64,000 nucleotides of DNA from Actinoplanes teichomyceticus ATCC 31121 (GCF_003711105.1 NZ_CP023865.1:7423001-7487000), one strand, 5' to 3'. Positions 8,060 through 17,230 are shown, counted from the stretch's first letter. Numbers and translations: made by a program. Notes: a model not told the origin generated them from the letters alone.

Positions 8060-8809
8060 ATGGGTCGCACGCGTCACCGGGCCGAGGTGTCGTCGCGGTG
8101 GCTGCGGCCGTTGCTGGCGGCCGCGGTCGCCGTCTGCGGGCTGACCGTGCCCGGCGCCGCGCACGCCGAGACGGTCACCCGGACGCTGGTGCGCGACGAC
8201 TTCACCGGCGGCCGCGGCGCCGTCGTGGACGCCACCCGCTGGGCCGGGGACACCCGGGGCGCGTGGCTGGACGGCGACGGGAACCTGGCGCTCGGCACGC
8301 GGCTCTGGACGGCGACCACCTTCACCCAGCCGAACGGGCACGCGTCGGCGCGGATCCGGGCCGGCCGCTCCGGCGGGGCGTGGCGTTCGCTCGGCGTGCT
8401 CGGCGAGGACGGGCAGATCCTGTCCGGGCAGGTCGAGGCGCTCGGCGACGACGGGGTGGGCGACTACGACTTCCACACGTACGCGATCGACTGGACCCGG
8501 ACGTCGTTCGTCTGGTCGGTCGACGGCCGGCAGGTGCTGCGCCTGACCCCGGACACCGCCGGGCAGCCGTTCCGGCTGGTGCTCAACCTCGGCGGGGGCG
8601 ACCGCTACGCCGGCGGGATCCTGGTCGACTCGGTCGGCGTCACGACCCGGGTCACGGTGAAACCGGCCCCGGCGTGGGCGGCGTTCACCACGTACCGGGT
8701 GGGCGACCGGGTCAAGTACCGGGGTACGACGTACCGGGTGACGGCACGGCACACCGCGCTGCCCGGCTGGGAACCGAGCCTGGTCCCGGCCCTCTTCGAG
8801 AAACTTTGA
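8060..8809 (+). CDS. Secreted GH16-fold protein with CBM5/12 domain, catalytic motif lost
   Basis: A 249-aa secreted protein. An Arg-rich N-region and hydrophobic core end at AHAE, as in a signal peptide. Residues about 45-205 follow the GH16 beta-jelly-roll pattern of its neighbour (HTYAIDWTRTSFVWSVDGRQVL aligns with the HTYAVDW block). The final 45 residues are a chitin-binding type 5/12 module (WAAFTTYRVGDRVKYRGTTY). At the GH16 active site, where the neighbour has E-x-D-x-x-E, this protein reads L-S-G-Q-V-E, so the nucleophile and the assisting Asp are gone. It is probably a binding protein. Ribosome-binding site GGGGGGAG precedes the ATG at 8060. Confidence 0.75.
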   Translation: MGRTRHRAEVSSRWLRPLLAAAVAVCGLTVPGAAHAETVTRTLVRDDFTGGRGAVVDATRWAGDTRGAWLDGDGNLALGTRLWTATTFTQPNGHASARIRAGRSGGAWRSLGVLGEDGQILSGQVEALGDDGVGDYDFHTYAIDWTRTSFVWSVDGRQVLRLTPDTAGQPFRLVLNLGGGDRYAGGILVDSVGVTTRVTVKPAPAWAAFTTYRVGDRVKYRGTTYRVTARHTALPGWEPSLVPALFEKL

Positions 8810-8915
8810 GAGATCCTGTTATCCGGGGGTTCCGGAACCCGTCTCCATTGACCCACGCAGTCCGTCTCTAAAGACTGTTTGGAGTACGACACCCTCTCCC
8901 CCCGGAGGTCCCCCC

Positions 8916-10151
8916 ATGCGTAAGTTACGGGTTCTGCTCGGCGCGGCCGTGGTCGCCACGACCCTGGCGTCATCCCTGTTCATGGCCTCGCGCAACGACC
9001 ACGCGGATGCGGCCGTGGTCTGGAACGAAGACTTCAACGGCGCGGCCGGCACCGGCGTCGACACGTCCAAGTGGAACTTCGACACCGGCGGCAGCGGCTT
9101 CGGCAACCAGGAGCTGCAGTACTACACCAGCGGCACCAGCAACGTCGCCATGGACGGCCAGGGCCACCTGGTCATCACCGCGCGCAAGGGCAGCGGCGGG
9201 CACAACGACTGCTGGAACGGCACCTGCCAGTTCACCTCCGGCCGGATCCAGACCGCCGGCAAGTTCACCCAGCAGTACGGCCACGTCGAGGCCCGCATCC
9301 AGGTGCCCAACGGCTCCGGTCTGTGGCCGGCCTTCTGGATGCTCGGCGGCGGCAACTGGCCGACCGACGGCGAGATCGACATCATGGAGGTCGTCGGCCG
9401 CGACCCCAACCGGCTGTTCGGCACGCTGCACGGCCCCGGCTACTCCGGCGGCAACTCCTACGGCGGCACCCTCGTCGCCGGCTCGCCGTGGTACCAGGCG
9501 TTCCACACCTACGCCGTCGACTGGTCGCCGAACCTGATCGTCTGGACCGTGGACGGCAAGGAGTACTTCCGCGCCACCCCGGACTCGCTGCGCGCCGCCA
9601 AGGGCAACGTGAACTGGGTCTACGACCACCCGTTCTTCATCATCCTCAACCTGGCCGTCGGCGGTAACTTCGGCCAGGGCAACCCGGCCAGCCTGCCGGC
9701 CGAGAGCAAGATGCTGATCGACTACGTGCACGTCAGCACCTCCTCCAGCACGCCGCCGCCGTCGACCAGCGGCACCGCGCTGAAGAGCAACCTCAACGGC
9801 CGGTGCATCGACATCCCGGGCGGGACCGCCTCCGACGGCGCCCGCCTGCAGATGTGGGACTGCAACGGCAGCAGCGCCCAGAAGTGGACCTTCAACAGCG
9901 ACGGCACGCTGCGCGCGATGGGCAAGTGCATGGACCCGGCCGGCGGCGCGCTGGCCAACGGCACCCCGATCCAGCTGGTCACCTGCAACGGCAACCCGGT
10001 CCAGCGTTTCACCCTGTCGGGCGCCGGTGACCTGGTGAACGTGTCGGCGAACCGGTGCGTCGACATCAAGGACAACAACGCCGCGAACGGCGCGCAGCTG
10101 CAGCTCTGGGACTGCGGCGGCACCGCCAACCAGAAGTGGGCGAAGGCCTGA
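8916..10151 (+). CDS. Secreted GH16 endo-beta-glucanase (laminarinase-like) with ricin-type CBM13
   Basis: A 411-aa secreted enzyme: signal peptide to about residue 33, then a GH16 domain with the complete catalytic triad in EIDIMEV (Glu153, Asp155, Glu158). A Ser/Pro linker (about 272-285) leads to a ricin-B/CBM13 trefoil with three repeats, each ending in an (A/V)Q-(K/R)-(W/F)-type motif. Family members with this arrangement cleave beta-1,3 or beta-1,3-1,4 glucans such as laminarin, curdlan or fungal wall glucan. Ribosome-binding site GGAGGT lies 6 nt before the ATG. A strong bidirectional hairpin at 10171-10204 separates it from the convergent chitosanase gene. Confidence 0.93.
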   Translation: MRKLRVLLGAAVVATTLASSLFMASRNDHADAAVVWNEDFNGAAGTGVDTSKWNFDTGGSGFGNQELQYYTSGTSNVAMDGQGHLVITARKGSGGHNDCWNGTCQFTSGRIQTAGKFTQQYGHVEARIQVPNGSGLWPAFWMLGGGNWPTDGEIDIMEVVGRDPNRLFGTLHGPGYSGGNSYGGTLVAGSPWYQAFHTYAVDWSPNLIVWTVDGKEYFRATPDSLRAAKGNVNWVYDHPFFIILNLAVGGNFGQGNPASLPAESKMLIDYVHVSTSSSTPPPSTSGTALKSNLNGRCIDIPGGTASDGARLQMWDCNGSSAQKWTFNSDGTLRAMGKCMDPAGGALANGTPIQLVTCNGNPVQRFTLSGAGDLVNVSANRCVDIKDNNAANGAQLQLWDCGGTANQKWAKA

Positions 10152-10170
10152 TCCAGGGCACAGCCGCATG

Positions 10171-10204
10171 ATGGCGCTCCCCGGCCGACGCCGGGGGGCG
10201 CCAT
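10171..10204. terminator. Bidirectional terminator between GH16 and chitosanase genes
   Basis: A 15-bp stem (10171-10185 with 10190-10204, one G-U pair) with a 4-nt loop sits in the short gap between two convergent genes. The stem is GC-rich and lacks a long U-tract. Confidence 0.7.
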
Positions 10205-11454
10205 CAGCGTTCGATGGTGTACTCGTCGCCGTAGACGTGCCAGGTCAGCGGCGCGACCAGATCGAGGTTGCCGGCGCGCAGGAAGACCCGCTGCGCGGTG
10301 TCCACCCGGGTGGTGTCGCCGTGCGCCGCCTCGCGCCGCATCTCGGTGTCCCGGGAGTCCAGGAAGGCGCCCAGGTAGGCGATCTCGTCCCCGCCCTGGG
10401 CCGGGGTCGGCCGGGCCCGCACCGCGCGCTCGCGGATCGTCCGCAGCCCGGAGACCCCGTGCATCACCGCCGCGTCGTAGTACGCGAACTGCCCCAGCGC
10501 CCGCAGCCCGTCCGCCCGGGCCAGCCGCACCGCCGGCGTGAAGTACATCCGGTCGCGCGCGTCCCGCTGCGCCGCCTGGAAGACCGGGTCCTTCGCGGCG
10601 GCCCGCCAGGCGGCCACGAAACCCGGGTCCAGGCCCCGGTGCGAGTCGGTGCCGTCCACCGCGCGCAGCGCCGGGAGGTACCGGGCCAGCCGGTTCGACG
10701 GCTTGCGGCGGGTGTAGTCGGTGACCAGGTCGAGCATGTCCCCGGTGCCGGAGCAGAAGCCGACGATCCCGGCGGTGTAGCCGCGACCGTCGCCGATGTC
10801 TTCGATGTAGCCGTACTCGCCGCGCCAGTTCAGCGTCGAGTTCTCCGCGCTGGAGACCAGCTGCAGGGCGGTCTCCTTCTTGGCGCTCGCGGTCAGCGCG
10901 GCGGCGATCGCCGGGGTCGCCGCGCTGGGCCGCGCGCCCGACTCGGGGGCCGGGCCGGCCGGCCCCGGACCGTACGCCCGCACGTCCCACAGCGAGTACC
11001 CGCTCGCACCGGCCTGCTGGGTGGCCAGCACCCGCAGGTACCGCCCGTGCGCCGTCAGGCCGCGCAGGTCGTCCACCCCGCCGTTGCCGGAGCCGGTCCG
11101 GTACGCGTCGGTCCAGGCCGCCCCGTCGTCGGAGAACTGCACCCGGTACCCGGTGGCGTACGCCCCGGCCCAGTGCAGCCGCACCCGGGTGACCTGCTGC
11201 GCCGGGCCCAGGTCGACGCGCAGCCACTGGGTGCCCGCCCCGGCTCCGCTGGCCCAGCGGGTGCCGGCGCGGCCGTCCACGGTCGCCGACGCCGGCCAGG
11301 CCACGCTCAGCGTGGACGAGGCGAGCGCCGGACGGCCCCGGCTCAGCAGCACGTCGCCGGACGCGCCGGCCGCCACCGAGATGGCCGGCGGGACGCAGAG
11401 GATCGCGGCGATCCCGCCGCCCAGGGCCATCGACCGCCTGCCACCTGCACGCAT
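10204..11454 (-). CDS. Secreted GH46 chitosanase with N-terminal F5/8-type (CBM32) domain
   Basis: A 416-aa secreted enzyme: signal peptide (about 1-32), a discoidin-like carbohydrate-binding domain (about 38-161: SVAWPASATVDG, WLRVDLG, RYLRVLAT), a Pro/Ala linker, then a GH46 catalytic domain from about 190. The catalytic acid is Glu204 in SSAENSTLNW and the second residue Asp222 in EDIGDGRGYT; the 18-residue spacing is the same as in the Streptomyces N174 enzyme. The enzyme endo-hydrolyses chitosan. With the neighbouring beta-glucanase and chitin-binding protein it suggests attack on fungal walls. The AGGGGG directly before the ATG is closer than usual. Confidence 0.93.
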   Translation of the reverse strand: MRAGGRRSMALGGGIAAILCVPPAISVAAGASGDVLLSRGRPALASSTLSVAWPASATVDGRAGTRWASGAGAGTQWLRVDLGPAQQVTRVRLHWAGAYATGYRVQFSDDGAAWTDAYRTGSGNGGVDDLRGLTAHGRYLRVLATQQAGASGYSLWDVRAYGPGPAGPAPESGARPSAATPAIAAALTASAKKETALQLVSSAENSTLNWRGEYGYIEDIGDGRGYTAGIVGFCSGTGDMLDLVTDYTRRKPSNRLARYLPALRAVDGTDSHRGLDPGFVAAWRAAAKDPVFQAAQRDARDRMYFTPAVRLARADGLRALGQFAYYDAAVMHGVSGLRTIRERAVRARPTPAQGGDEIAYLGAFLDSRDTEMRREAAHGDTTRVDTAQRVFLRAGNLDLVAPLTWHVYGDEYTIER

Positions 11455-11478
11455 CCCCCTAAGCTAGGGCGCGCCCCG

Positions 11479-11739
11479 TCAGCGACGCTTGCGATTGCGG
11501 GAAATCAACAGGACCACCAGCACCACCGCACCGATCACGAGCAGGCAGCACAGCCCGCCGCCGAACAGCAGCCCGAAGCCGCCGCGGCGGCTGCGGCGTT
11601 TCGCCGCCTCCACCGCAACCTCGGCGACCCCGTTGCCCGCCGCCCAGGCGTGCGCCGGGATCACCAGGGCCAGCACCGCGCCGGTCAGCGCGGCGGTCAT
11701 CCGGGACCACCACTTCACCACGTCAGCCATGTGCTCCAT
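11479..11739 (-). CDS. Small membrane/secreted hypothetical protein
   Basis: 86 codons from ATG 11739 (83 from ATG 11730, which is preceded by GGAG at short spacing). The protein has an N-terminal signal-like segment (LTGAVLALVIPAHAWA), a basic stretch with KRRSRRGGF, a second hydrophobic helix (LLVIGAVVLVVLL) and a basic tail NRKRR. Topology would be signal peptide, short external loop, membrane helix and cytoplasmic basic end. No family is recognised. It lies 24 nt downstream of nothing transcribed in the same direction except the gap before malQ, which is divergent. Confidence 0.55.
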   Translation of the reverse strand: MEHMADVVKWWSRMTAALTGAVLALVIPAHAWAAGNGVAEVAVEAAKRRSRRGGFGLLFGGGLCCLLVIGAVVLVVLLISRNRKRR

Positions 11740-11821
11740 GCTGGCCGATGCGGGCAACAACCGCACGCGGAGTAACCGCCGATCAACCGGGTAAGGGACC
11801 GTCACCGACGGGAGGGGCAGT

Positions 11822-13750
11822 ATGGACGCGCAGCTGGAAGCGCTGGCCGAGGCGCACGGGGTGGCCACCTGGTACGAGAACTATCAGCGCCGTCGCACCG
11901 AGGTCGCCGCGGAATCGGTGATCGGCGTTCTCGGCCTGCTCGGCGTGGACGCCACCACCCCGGCCGCGGTCGAGGCCGCGCTCCAGGCGGCCCGCGAGCG
12001 GGGTCGCGGCGCCCAGCTGCCCGGCACCGTGGTGCTGCGCGCCGGGCAGAGCCGCCCGCTGCCCGCCCCGGCGCAACTGACCCTGGAGGACGGCAGCACC
12101 CGGACCGTCGAGCGGCTGCCGGCCAACCTGCCGCTGGGCTGGCACCGGCTGACCGTCGACGGGCGTACGGTGACGCTGGTCGTGGTCCCGGCCGAGCTGC
12201 CCAGACCACCGCACGCCTGGGGCTGGATGCTGCAGCTCTACTCGCTGCACTCGGCCGGCTCGTGGGGCATGGGCGACCTGGGCGACCTGCGGTCCTTCGT
12301 CGAGCGGTGCGGGGACGCCGGGATGGTGCTGCTGAACCCGCTGCACGCGATCACGCCGGTGCAGCCGGTGCAGCGTTCGCCGTACTCGCCCTCCAGCCGC
12401 CGCTTCGCCAACCCGCTCTACCTGCGGATCACCGACATTCCGGCGTACCGGCGGGCGGATGCCGGACTCCGGGCGCGGATCGACGCGCTGAGGCCGGAGC
12501 CGCCCGCGGACGGGCTGATCAACTACGACGCGGTGTGGGCCGCCAAGCTGGCCGCGCTGGAGCTGCTCTGGCCGCTGGCCGGGCCGGTCGATCTGGAGGC
12601 CGATCCCGGGCTCACCGACTTCGCCCGGTTCTGCGCGCTGGCCGAGGAGCACGGGCCGAACTGGCAGAAGTGGCCGGAGGAGCTGCGCCGGCCGGACTCC
12701 CCGGCGGTGCTGGCCTACCGCAGCGAGCGGATCGCCTTCCACGCCTGGATCCAGCAGCAGGTCGAGGAGCAGCTGGCCACGGCCCGGGAGGCGGCCGCCG
12801 GGATGGCCGTCGGCATCGTGCACGACCTGGCGGTCGGGATCGACCCGACCGGCGCGGACGGCTGGCTGCTGCAGGACGTGCTGGCCCCCGGGGTCCGGGC
12901 GGGCGCCCCGCCGGACGCGTTCAACCAGCTCGGGCAGGACTGGGGACTGGCCGCGTGGCGGCCGGACACCCTGGTCGAGACCGGGTACGCCGCCTACCGC
13001 GACATGCTGCGCCGGATCTTCCGGCACGCCGGCGGGCTGCGCGTGGACCACGTGGCCGGGCTGTGGCGGCTGTGGTGGGTGCCGCCGGGGATGGGACCGG
13101 CCGAGGGGACGTACGTGCGCTACGACCCGGAGGCGATGCTGGGCATCCTGGCGCTGGAGGCGCAGCGGGCCGGCGCCGTGGTGATCGGTGAGGACCTGGG
13201 CACCGTGCTGCCGGAGATGACCGAGACGCTGGAGCGGATGAACATGCTCGGCTCGTCGGTGCTGTGGTTCGTCCGGGACTGGGACACCGGCGAGTTCCGG
13301 CCCGCCGCCGACTACCGGCGCAACGCGCTGGCCAGCATCTCCACCCACGACCTGCCGACCGCCGCCGGTTTCCTCGCCGGTGAGCAGGTGGAGGTCCGGG
13401 CGGAGCTGAACCAGTTGGCCGGCACCGTCGAACAGGAGCGGGCCACCTGGCAGGCGGACCGGGCGGCGCTGCTCGGCCTGCTGCGTGCCGAGGGCCTGAT
13501 CGGGGCGGCTCCCGCGCCGGACGCGACCGTGCTGGCGATGCACGAGTTCCTGGCCCGCACCCCGTGCCGGCTGGTCGCCGCGTCCCTGCACGACGTGCTG
13601 CTGGAGCGGCGCCAGCCGAACCTGCCGGGCACCTTCGACGAGTACCCGAACTGGCGGATCCCGCTCGGCGCCGACCTGGACCGGATCGTCACCGACCCGC
13701 TGTTCCTCCGGGTGGCCGAAATTCTCCGCTCCCGCCCGGAGACCGACTGA
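11822..13750 (+). CDS. malQ: 4-alpha-glucanotransferase (amylomaltase), GH77
   Basis: A 642-aa GH77 enzyme that transfers alpha-1,4-glucan segments between maltodextrins in the cytoplasm. The actinobacterial N-terminal extension (about 1-135) precedes the barrel, which begins LYSLHSAGSWGMGDLGDL. Catalytic residues are in RVDHVAGLWRLWWVP (Asp nucleophile), IGEDLGTVLPE (acid/base Glu) and STHDLPT (third Asp). The start ATG follows GGGAGGGG. It is not in an obvious operon: the upstream small gene is divergent, and the downstream gene converges. Confidence 0.95.
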   Translation: MDAQLEALAEAHGVATWYENYQRRRTEVAAESVIGVLGLLGVDATTPAAVEAALQAARERGRGAQLPGTVVLRAGQSRPLPAPAQLTLEDGSTRTVERLPANLPLGWHRLTVDGRTVTLVVVPAELPRPPHAWGWMLQLYSLHSAGSWGMGDLGDLRSFVERCGDAGMVLLNPLHAITPVQPVQRSPYSPSSRRFANPLYLRITDIPAYRRADAGLRARIDALRPEPPADGLINYDAVWAAKLAALELLWPLAGPVDLEADPGLTDFARFCALAEEHGPNWQKWPEELRRPDSPAVLAYRSERIAFHAWIQQQVEEQLATAREAAAGMAVGIVHDLAVGIDPTGADGWLLQDVLAPGVRAGAPPDAFNQLGQDWGLAAWRPDTLVETGYAAYRDMLRRIFRHAGGLRVDHVAGLWRLWWVPPGMGPAEGTYVRYDPEAMLGILALEAQRAGAVVIGEDLGTVLPEMTETLERMNMLGSSVLWFVRDWDTGEFRPAADYRRNALASISTHDLPTAAGFLAGEQVEVRAELNQLAGTVEQERATWQADRAALLGLLRAEGLIGAAPAPDATVLAMHEFLARTPCRLVAASLHDVLLERRQPNLPGTFDEYPNWRIPLGADLDRIVTDPLFLRVAEILRSRPETD

Positions 13751-13869
13751 CCCCGCCCGGCACCGGCGCTGCCACCGGTAACCCTGGCCCTCCCCCGCAC
13801 CCTGACCGCGCCGACCGCAACGCGTGAGAGGGCGCGCTGCCGAGCCGAAGGCGAGGCCATAAGCCCAGC

Positions 13870-14244
13870 TCAGAGCGGCATCGGCCCCGGGTCGTCGTCG
13901 ACCGCGTAGAGCATCGGGTGCAGCGGCAGATACGTGTCCGGCTGCCGGCAGCTGGCCGGCGGCAGCAGCGAGGAGCGGTGTTCCGGGTGCTCGTGGCAGT
14001 GCCGCATGGCCCGGGCGACGGCGTCCGGGTGGTGCCGTCCGCCGCCGTACTCCCCGCAGCCGTCGCAGTCCCAGCGCCAGAACGGCGCGCCGTCGTCCGA
14101 GCCGTGCCGGCGGATCCGCAGCGGTGGCCCGGCACGGTGCCTGGCCGCCGTCAGGATCGCCGGCATCTGGCGGGCCGGCGGCGGCCCGGACGGGCGGCGC
14201 TGGCCGCCGATCAGCTCGGCCAACAGGTTGCTGGTCACCGTCAC
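13870..14244 (-). CDS. Hypothetical protein with a CxxC/His-rich centre
   Basis: A 124-aa protein of unrecognised family. The central segment WDCDGCGEYGGGRHHPDA followed by RHCHEHPEH carries three Cys and several His, suggesting a small zinc site. The tail is Pro/Asp-rich. Codon use resembles the neighbours. It has an ATG start, and upstream lies a short AT-richer promoter-like region shared with nothing else. Function unknown. Confidence 0.6.
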   Translation of the reverse strand: MTVTSNLLAELIGGQRRPSGPPPARQMPAILTAARHRAGPPLRIRRHGSDDGAPFWRWDCDGCGEYGGGRHHPDAVARAMRHCHEHPEHRSSLLPPASCRQPDTYLPLHPMLYAVDDDPGPMPL

Positions 14245-14336
14245 CTCCGTACGTCGGAATGTCGGTGACAGTGTGGGACAGCCAACTTGCGACTTACCTG
14301 CTGTTTCGTGAAATATGCCCGGTTCTGATGAGCCGG

Positions 14337-15596
14337 TCAGCGGGTCGCGACCAGCCCCAGCGAGGACGCGGTGACGCCGGGGAAGACCGGGGCGAGGTCA
14401 CCCACCCGGCACCGGGCCCGCAGGATCTCGCCGATCACCGCGCGGTAGTCGGTGGTCACCGCCAGATCGCCGTCGCGGAGCTGGGCCGCGGTCAGGCCCG
14501 GCCAGGAGCCGTACACCCGGCCGCCGCGGACGCCGCCGCCGAGCACGAACATGGCGTTGCCGTAGCCGTGGTCCAGCCCGCCGGAGCCGTTCTGCGCCAC
14601 CCGGCGGCCGAACTCGCTGATGGTGACCAGGGTGACCCGGTTCAGGCCGTCCGGGCCGAGATCGGTGGCGAAGGCGGCGAGCGCGGCGGCCAGCTGGGCG
14701 AGCTGGTCGTGCATCCGCCGGCCGGGCTGGGCGGGACCCAGGTTCTCGTGCATGTCCCAGTCGCCGGAGTCCACGGTCGCGGTCATCAGGCCGGCGCCCG
14801 TCTTGATCAACCGGGCCACGTCGCGCAGCGCCGCGCCCAGCTCGGTGCTCGGGTACGCCGCCCCGTTCGCCGGCGTGTAGCCCGCCGAGCGCAGCGCCTT
14901 GGCCCGGGCCAGCGCCCCGGTGAGCTGTCCGGCCGTACGGGCCAGCGCGGGCGGCGCGCCCTGGTAGAGCGCCGCCATCGTGGCCGCCACCGGCTTGACC
15001 GCGTCGTCGCCGGTCAGGGTGAAGGCGTCGATCGAGGTGAGGCCGAGGTACGGCGCCGGGCCGTCGAGCACCCGGGCCGGGCGCGCGGTGCCCATCGCGA
15101 CCGCGTCGAACGGGTCGTCCGCACCGAGCGAGCCGGCCATCCGGTTCAGCCAGCCGGTACGCAGCGAGGTGCCCGGCGCGGCCCGCTCCAGCTCCTCCAT
15201 CGCGGCGAAGTGCGACCGGTTCGGGGCCGGCTGCCCGACCGCGTGCACCGCGGCCAGCTTCCCCGACGTCCAGTACGGCAGCAGCGGCGCCAGCGCCGGG
15301 TGCAGCCCGAAGAACGTCCCGCCGCCGATCAGCTGGGCCTTCGGCACCGCGATGGTCGGCCGCGCGGCGTAGTACGCCGGGTCGCCGGCCGGCACCACCG
15401 CGGACAGGCCGTCGAAGCCGCCGCGCAGCGAGAGCAGCACCAGCACGTCGCCGGAGTACGCCGGGTCGGCCGCGAAGGCCAGCTGGGTGTCCAGCTGCGA
15501 GCCCGCCAACCCGGCGAACGCGCCGGCGGCCCCGGCGGCCAGCAGTCGGCGCCGGGACACGGTCACCCGGCGCTGTTCGTCACATCCGCAGTTCAC
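14337..15596 (-). CDS. DUF1501 family Tat-exported protein
   Basis: A 419-aa protein of the DUF1501 family (alkaline-phosphatase-like fold). The N-terminus has a twin-arginine signal, SRRRLLAAGAAGAFAGLAG. Family-typical segments include LVLLSLRGGFDGLSAVVP, NRSHFAAMEELE, DWDMHENLG, ISEFGRRVAQNGSGGLDHGYGNAMFVLGGGV. The start is GTG at 15596, preceded by AGGTGA and only 5 nt after the DUF1800 stop, so the two are one operon. DUF1800/DUF1501 pairs are widespread in bacteria; their substrate is unknown. Confidence 0.88.
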   Translation of the reverse strand: MNCGCDEQRRVTVSRRRLLAAGAAGAFAGLAGSQLDTQLAFAADPAYSGDVLVLLSLRGGFDGLSAVVPAGDPAYYAARPTIAVPKAQLIGGGTFFGLHPALAPLLPYWTSGKLAAVHAVGQPAPNRSHFAAMEELERAAPGTSLRTGWLNRMAGSLGADDPFDAVAMGTARPARVLDGPAPYLGLTSIDAFTLTGDDAVKPVAATMAALYQGAPPALARTAGQLTGALARAKALRSAGYTPANGAAYPSTELGAALRDVARLIKTGAGLMTATVDSGDWDMHENLGPAQPGRRMHDQLAQLAAALAAFATDLGPDGLNRVTLVTISEFGRRVAQNGSGGLDHGYGNAMFVLGGGVRGGRVYGSWPGLTAAQLRDGDLAVTTDYRAVIGEILRARCRVGDLAPVFPGVTASSLGLVATR

Positions 15597-15601
15597 AGTC
15601 G

Positions 15602-17230
15602 TCACCTCAATGCGAAGGTCGGCGAGTTGAGCAGCATCGCCATCAGGTACGGGTACATCCAGCCAACCGCCGGATCGTTGTACTTCAGTAGCGACGCGGG
15701 CGTCTTGCCGTAGAAAGCGGCCAGCGCGGCCCGCTGCCCCTCGTCCAGCGTGGTGCCGAGCAGCCGGGTGGCGGTCGCGTCGATCAACGCGCCGTAGGTG
15801 GCCGGCGTCGCCCCGATCATCCCGGTCAGCAGGTTGGCCGGCTTGACGAGATCGGCCGGCCAGTACCCGGCCGCGATGGACAGGTGGGAGTTCCAGCGGG
15901 CCAGCAGCCCGGACGGCGACGCCCAGGCGGTGGCCACGTCCGGGTACCCGTTCGGCGGCCCCCACGCCAGCGGCGCCTGCCCGGCGTTGCGGGCCATCAC
16001 GTAGAAACTCTCGAACGTCTTCGTGCCGCTGGGCGGCGGGCCGTAGCCGAGGATCCGGACGGTGGCCGCCAGGTCCTCCAGCGGGGTCCGGGTCTTGGCG
16101 CCGATCGAGGCGGCGAACTCCGGGGAGGTGAACAGCGCCCGCAGCACCGGCACGATCGCCGACCGGTTGTCCAGGTAGACCTTCACCAGCTTGGTGACCA
16201 GGGTGGCCGGCGGCTCGTCGGCGACGAACCGGACGCACAGTTTGGTGGCGATCCGGCGGGCCGTGGCCGGGTGCAGCGCCAGGTGGTCGAACAGGGCCAG
16301 CGCGGCCGCCTCGCCGCCGGTGGTGGTGGCGTTGGCGTGCGTGAAGTCGAGCACCTGGACCGGGCCGACGGCGTGGTTGGCCGCGTCGTACCGGTACGCG
16401 CCGGTGGTGCGGTCCACGGTCAGACCGGTGAGCAGCCGGGCCGCCTCCTTGACGTCCCGCTCGGTGTACCCCATCCCGACCGTGTGCAGTTCCAGCAGCT
16501 CACGGCCGTAGTTCTCGTTCGGCGAGAGCCGGGTGGAGTACCGGTTGTCCAGGTAGGTGAGCATCGCCGGGTGCCGGGCCGAAGCCTTGAGCAGGTTGGC
16601 GTACGTGCCGAGGGCGTGCTTGCGGATCACGTTGCGGTCGTAGTCGGTGCGGCTGTCCCAGACGTCACCGGCCGGGCAGGTGACGTTGAGGTGGTTGGAC
16701 CAGAAGTCGACCATCACCTCGTACAGCTGCCGTTCGGTCCAGATCGCGCGGATCGGGGCGGCGAAGCTGAGCTGCCACATCGGCTCCCAGGCGAACTGCC
16801 TGAGCTGCCCGGCGGCCACCTTCGCGTGGATCTCGCCGATGCTCAGGCCGCTCAGCGGCAGCCGGGCGAGCAGGCCGTCGACCACCGGGTCGCCGATCGC
16901 GGCCGGGTTGAGCTGCCGGTCCAGCCAGGCCGTGGCGCCCAGCCTCCGGATCTCCGCGATCGAGGCCGGGCTGGGCCCGAAGGTGGCCCGGCGCAGCAGG
17001 TGCAGCAGCGGGTCGGCGCTCAGCAGGCCGGCCGGACCGGCGTCGAGGACGACGGCCGGTTCGACGGCGGCGTGGATCTGCGGGTCGGTGGCCGAGGCGG
17101 CGTGTGCGGGGGTCGCGGTGGTGAGCGCGGCGGCGGCGCCGGCCGCGACCGCGCCGCCGATGGCGGTACGCCGGGTCAGAGTCTGGTCGATAACCGTCAC
17201 ACCGCAGATGTCGGAAGTTTCCCGCGCCAC
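15602..17230 (-). CDS. DUF1800 family Tat-exported protein
   Basis: A 542-aa DUF1800 protein with a twin-arginine signal (LTRRTAIGGAVAAGAAAAL) ending near AHAASA. Typical segments are LLHLLRRATFGPS, VDFWSNHLNV, TYANLLKASARHPAMLTYLDN, NENYGRELLELHTVGM and YTERDVKEAARLLTG. It is first gene of an operon with DUF1501. GTG 17230 gives the full frame, and a GTG at 17200 is a shorter alternative; neither has a clear ribosome-binding site. The 52-bp gap upstream is divergent to the spermidine-synthase-like gene. Confidence 0.88.
   Translation of the reverse strand: MARETSDICGVTVIDQTLTRRTAIGGAVAAGAAAALTTATPAHAASATDPQIHAAVEPAVVLDAGPAGLLSADPLLHLLRRATFGPSPASIAEIRRLGATAWLDRQLNPAAIGDPVVDGLLARLPLSGLSIGEIHAKVAAGQLRQFAWEPMWQLSFAAPIRAIWTERQLYEVMVDFWSNHLNVTCPAGDVWDSRTDYDRNVIRKHALGTYANLLKASARHPAMLTYLDNRYSTRLSPNENYGRELLELHTVGMGYTERDVKEAARLLTGLTVDRTTGAYRYDAANHAVGPVQVLDFTHANATTTGGEAAALALFDHLALHPATARRIATKLCVRFVADEPPATLVTKLVKVYLDNRSAIVPVLRALFTSPEFAASIGAKTRTPLEDLAATVRILGYGPPPSGTKTFESFYVMARNAGQAPLAWGPPNGYPDVATAWASPSGLLARWNSHLSIAAGYWPADLVKPANLLTGMIGATPATYGALIDATATRLLGTTLDEGQRAALAAFYGKTPASLLKYNDPAVGWMYPYLMAMLLNSPTFALR

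Noticed and set aside
14337..16238. 633-aa fusion ORF covering DUF1501 and more
   Set aside because: The upstream half is an out-of-frame shadow of DUF1800; the DUF1501 start at GTG 15596 has a ribosome-binding site and Tat signal.
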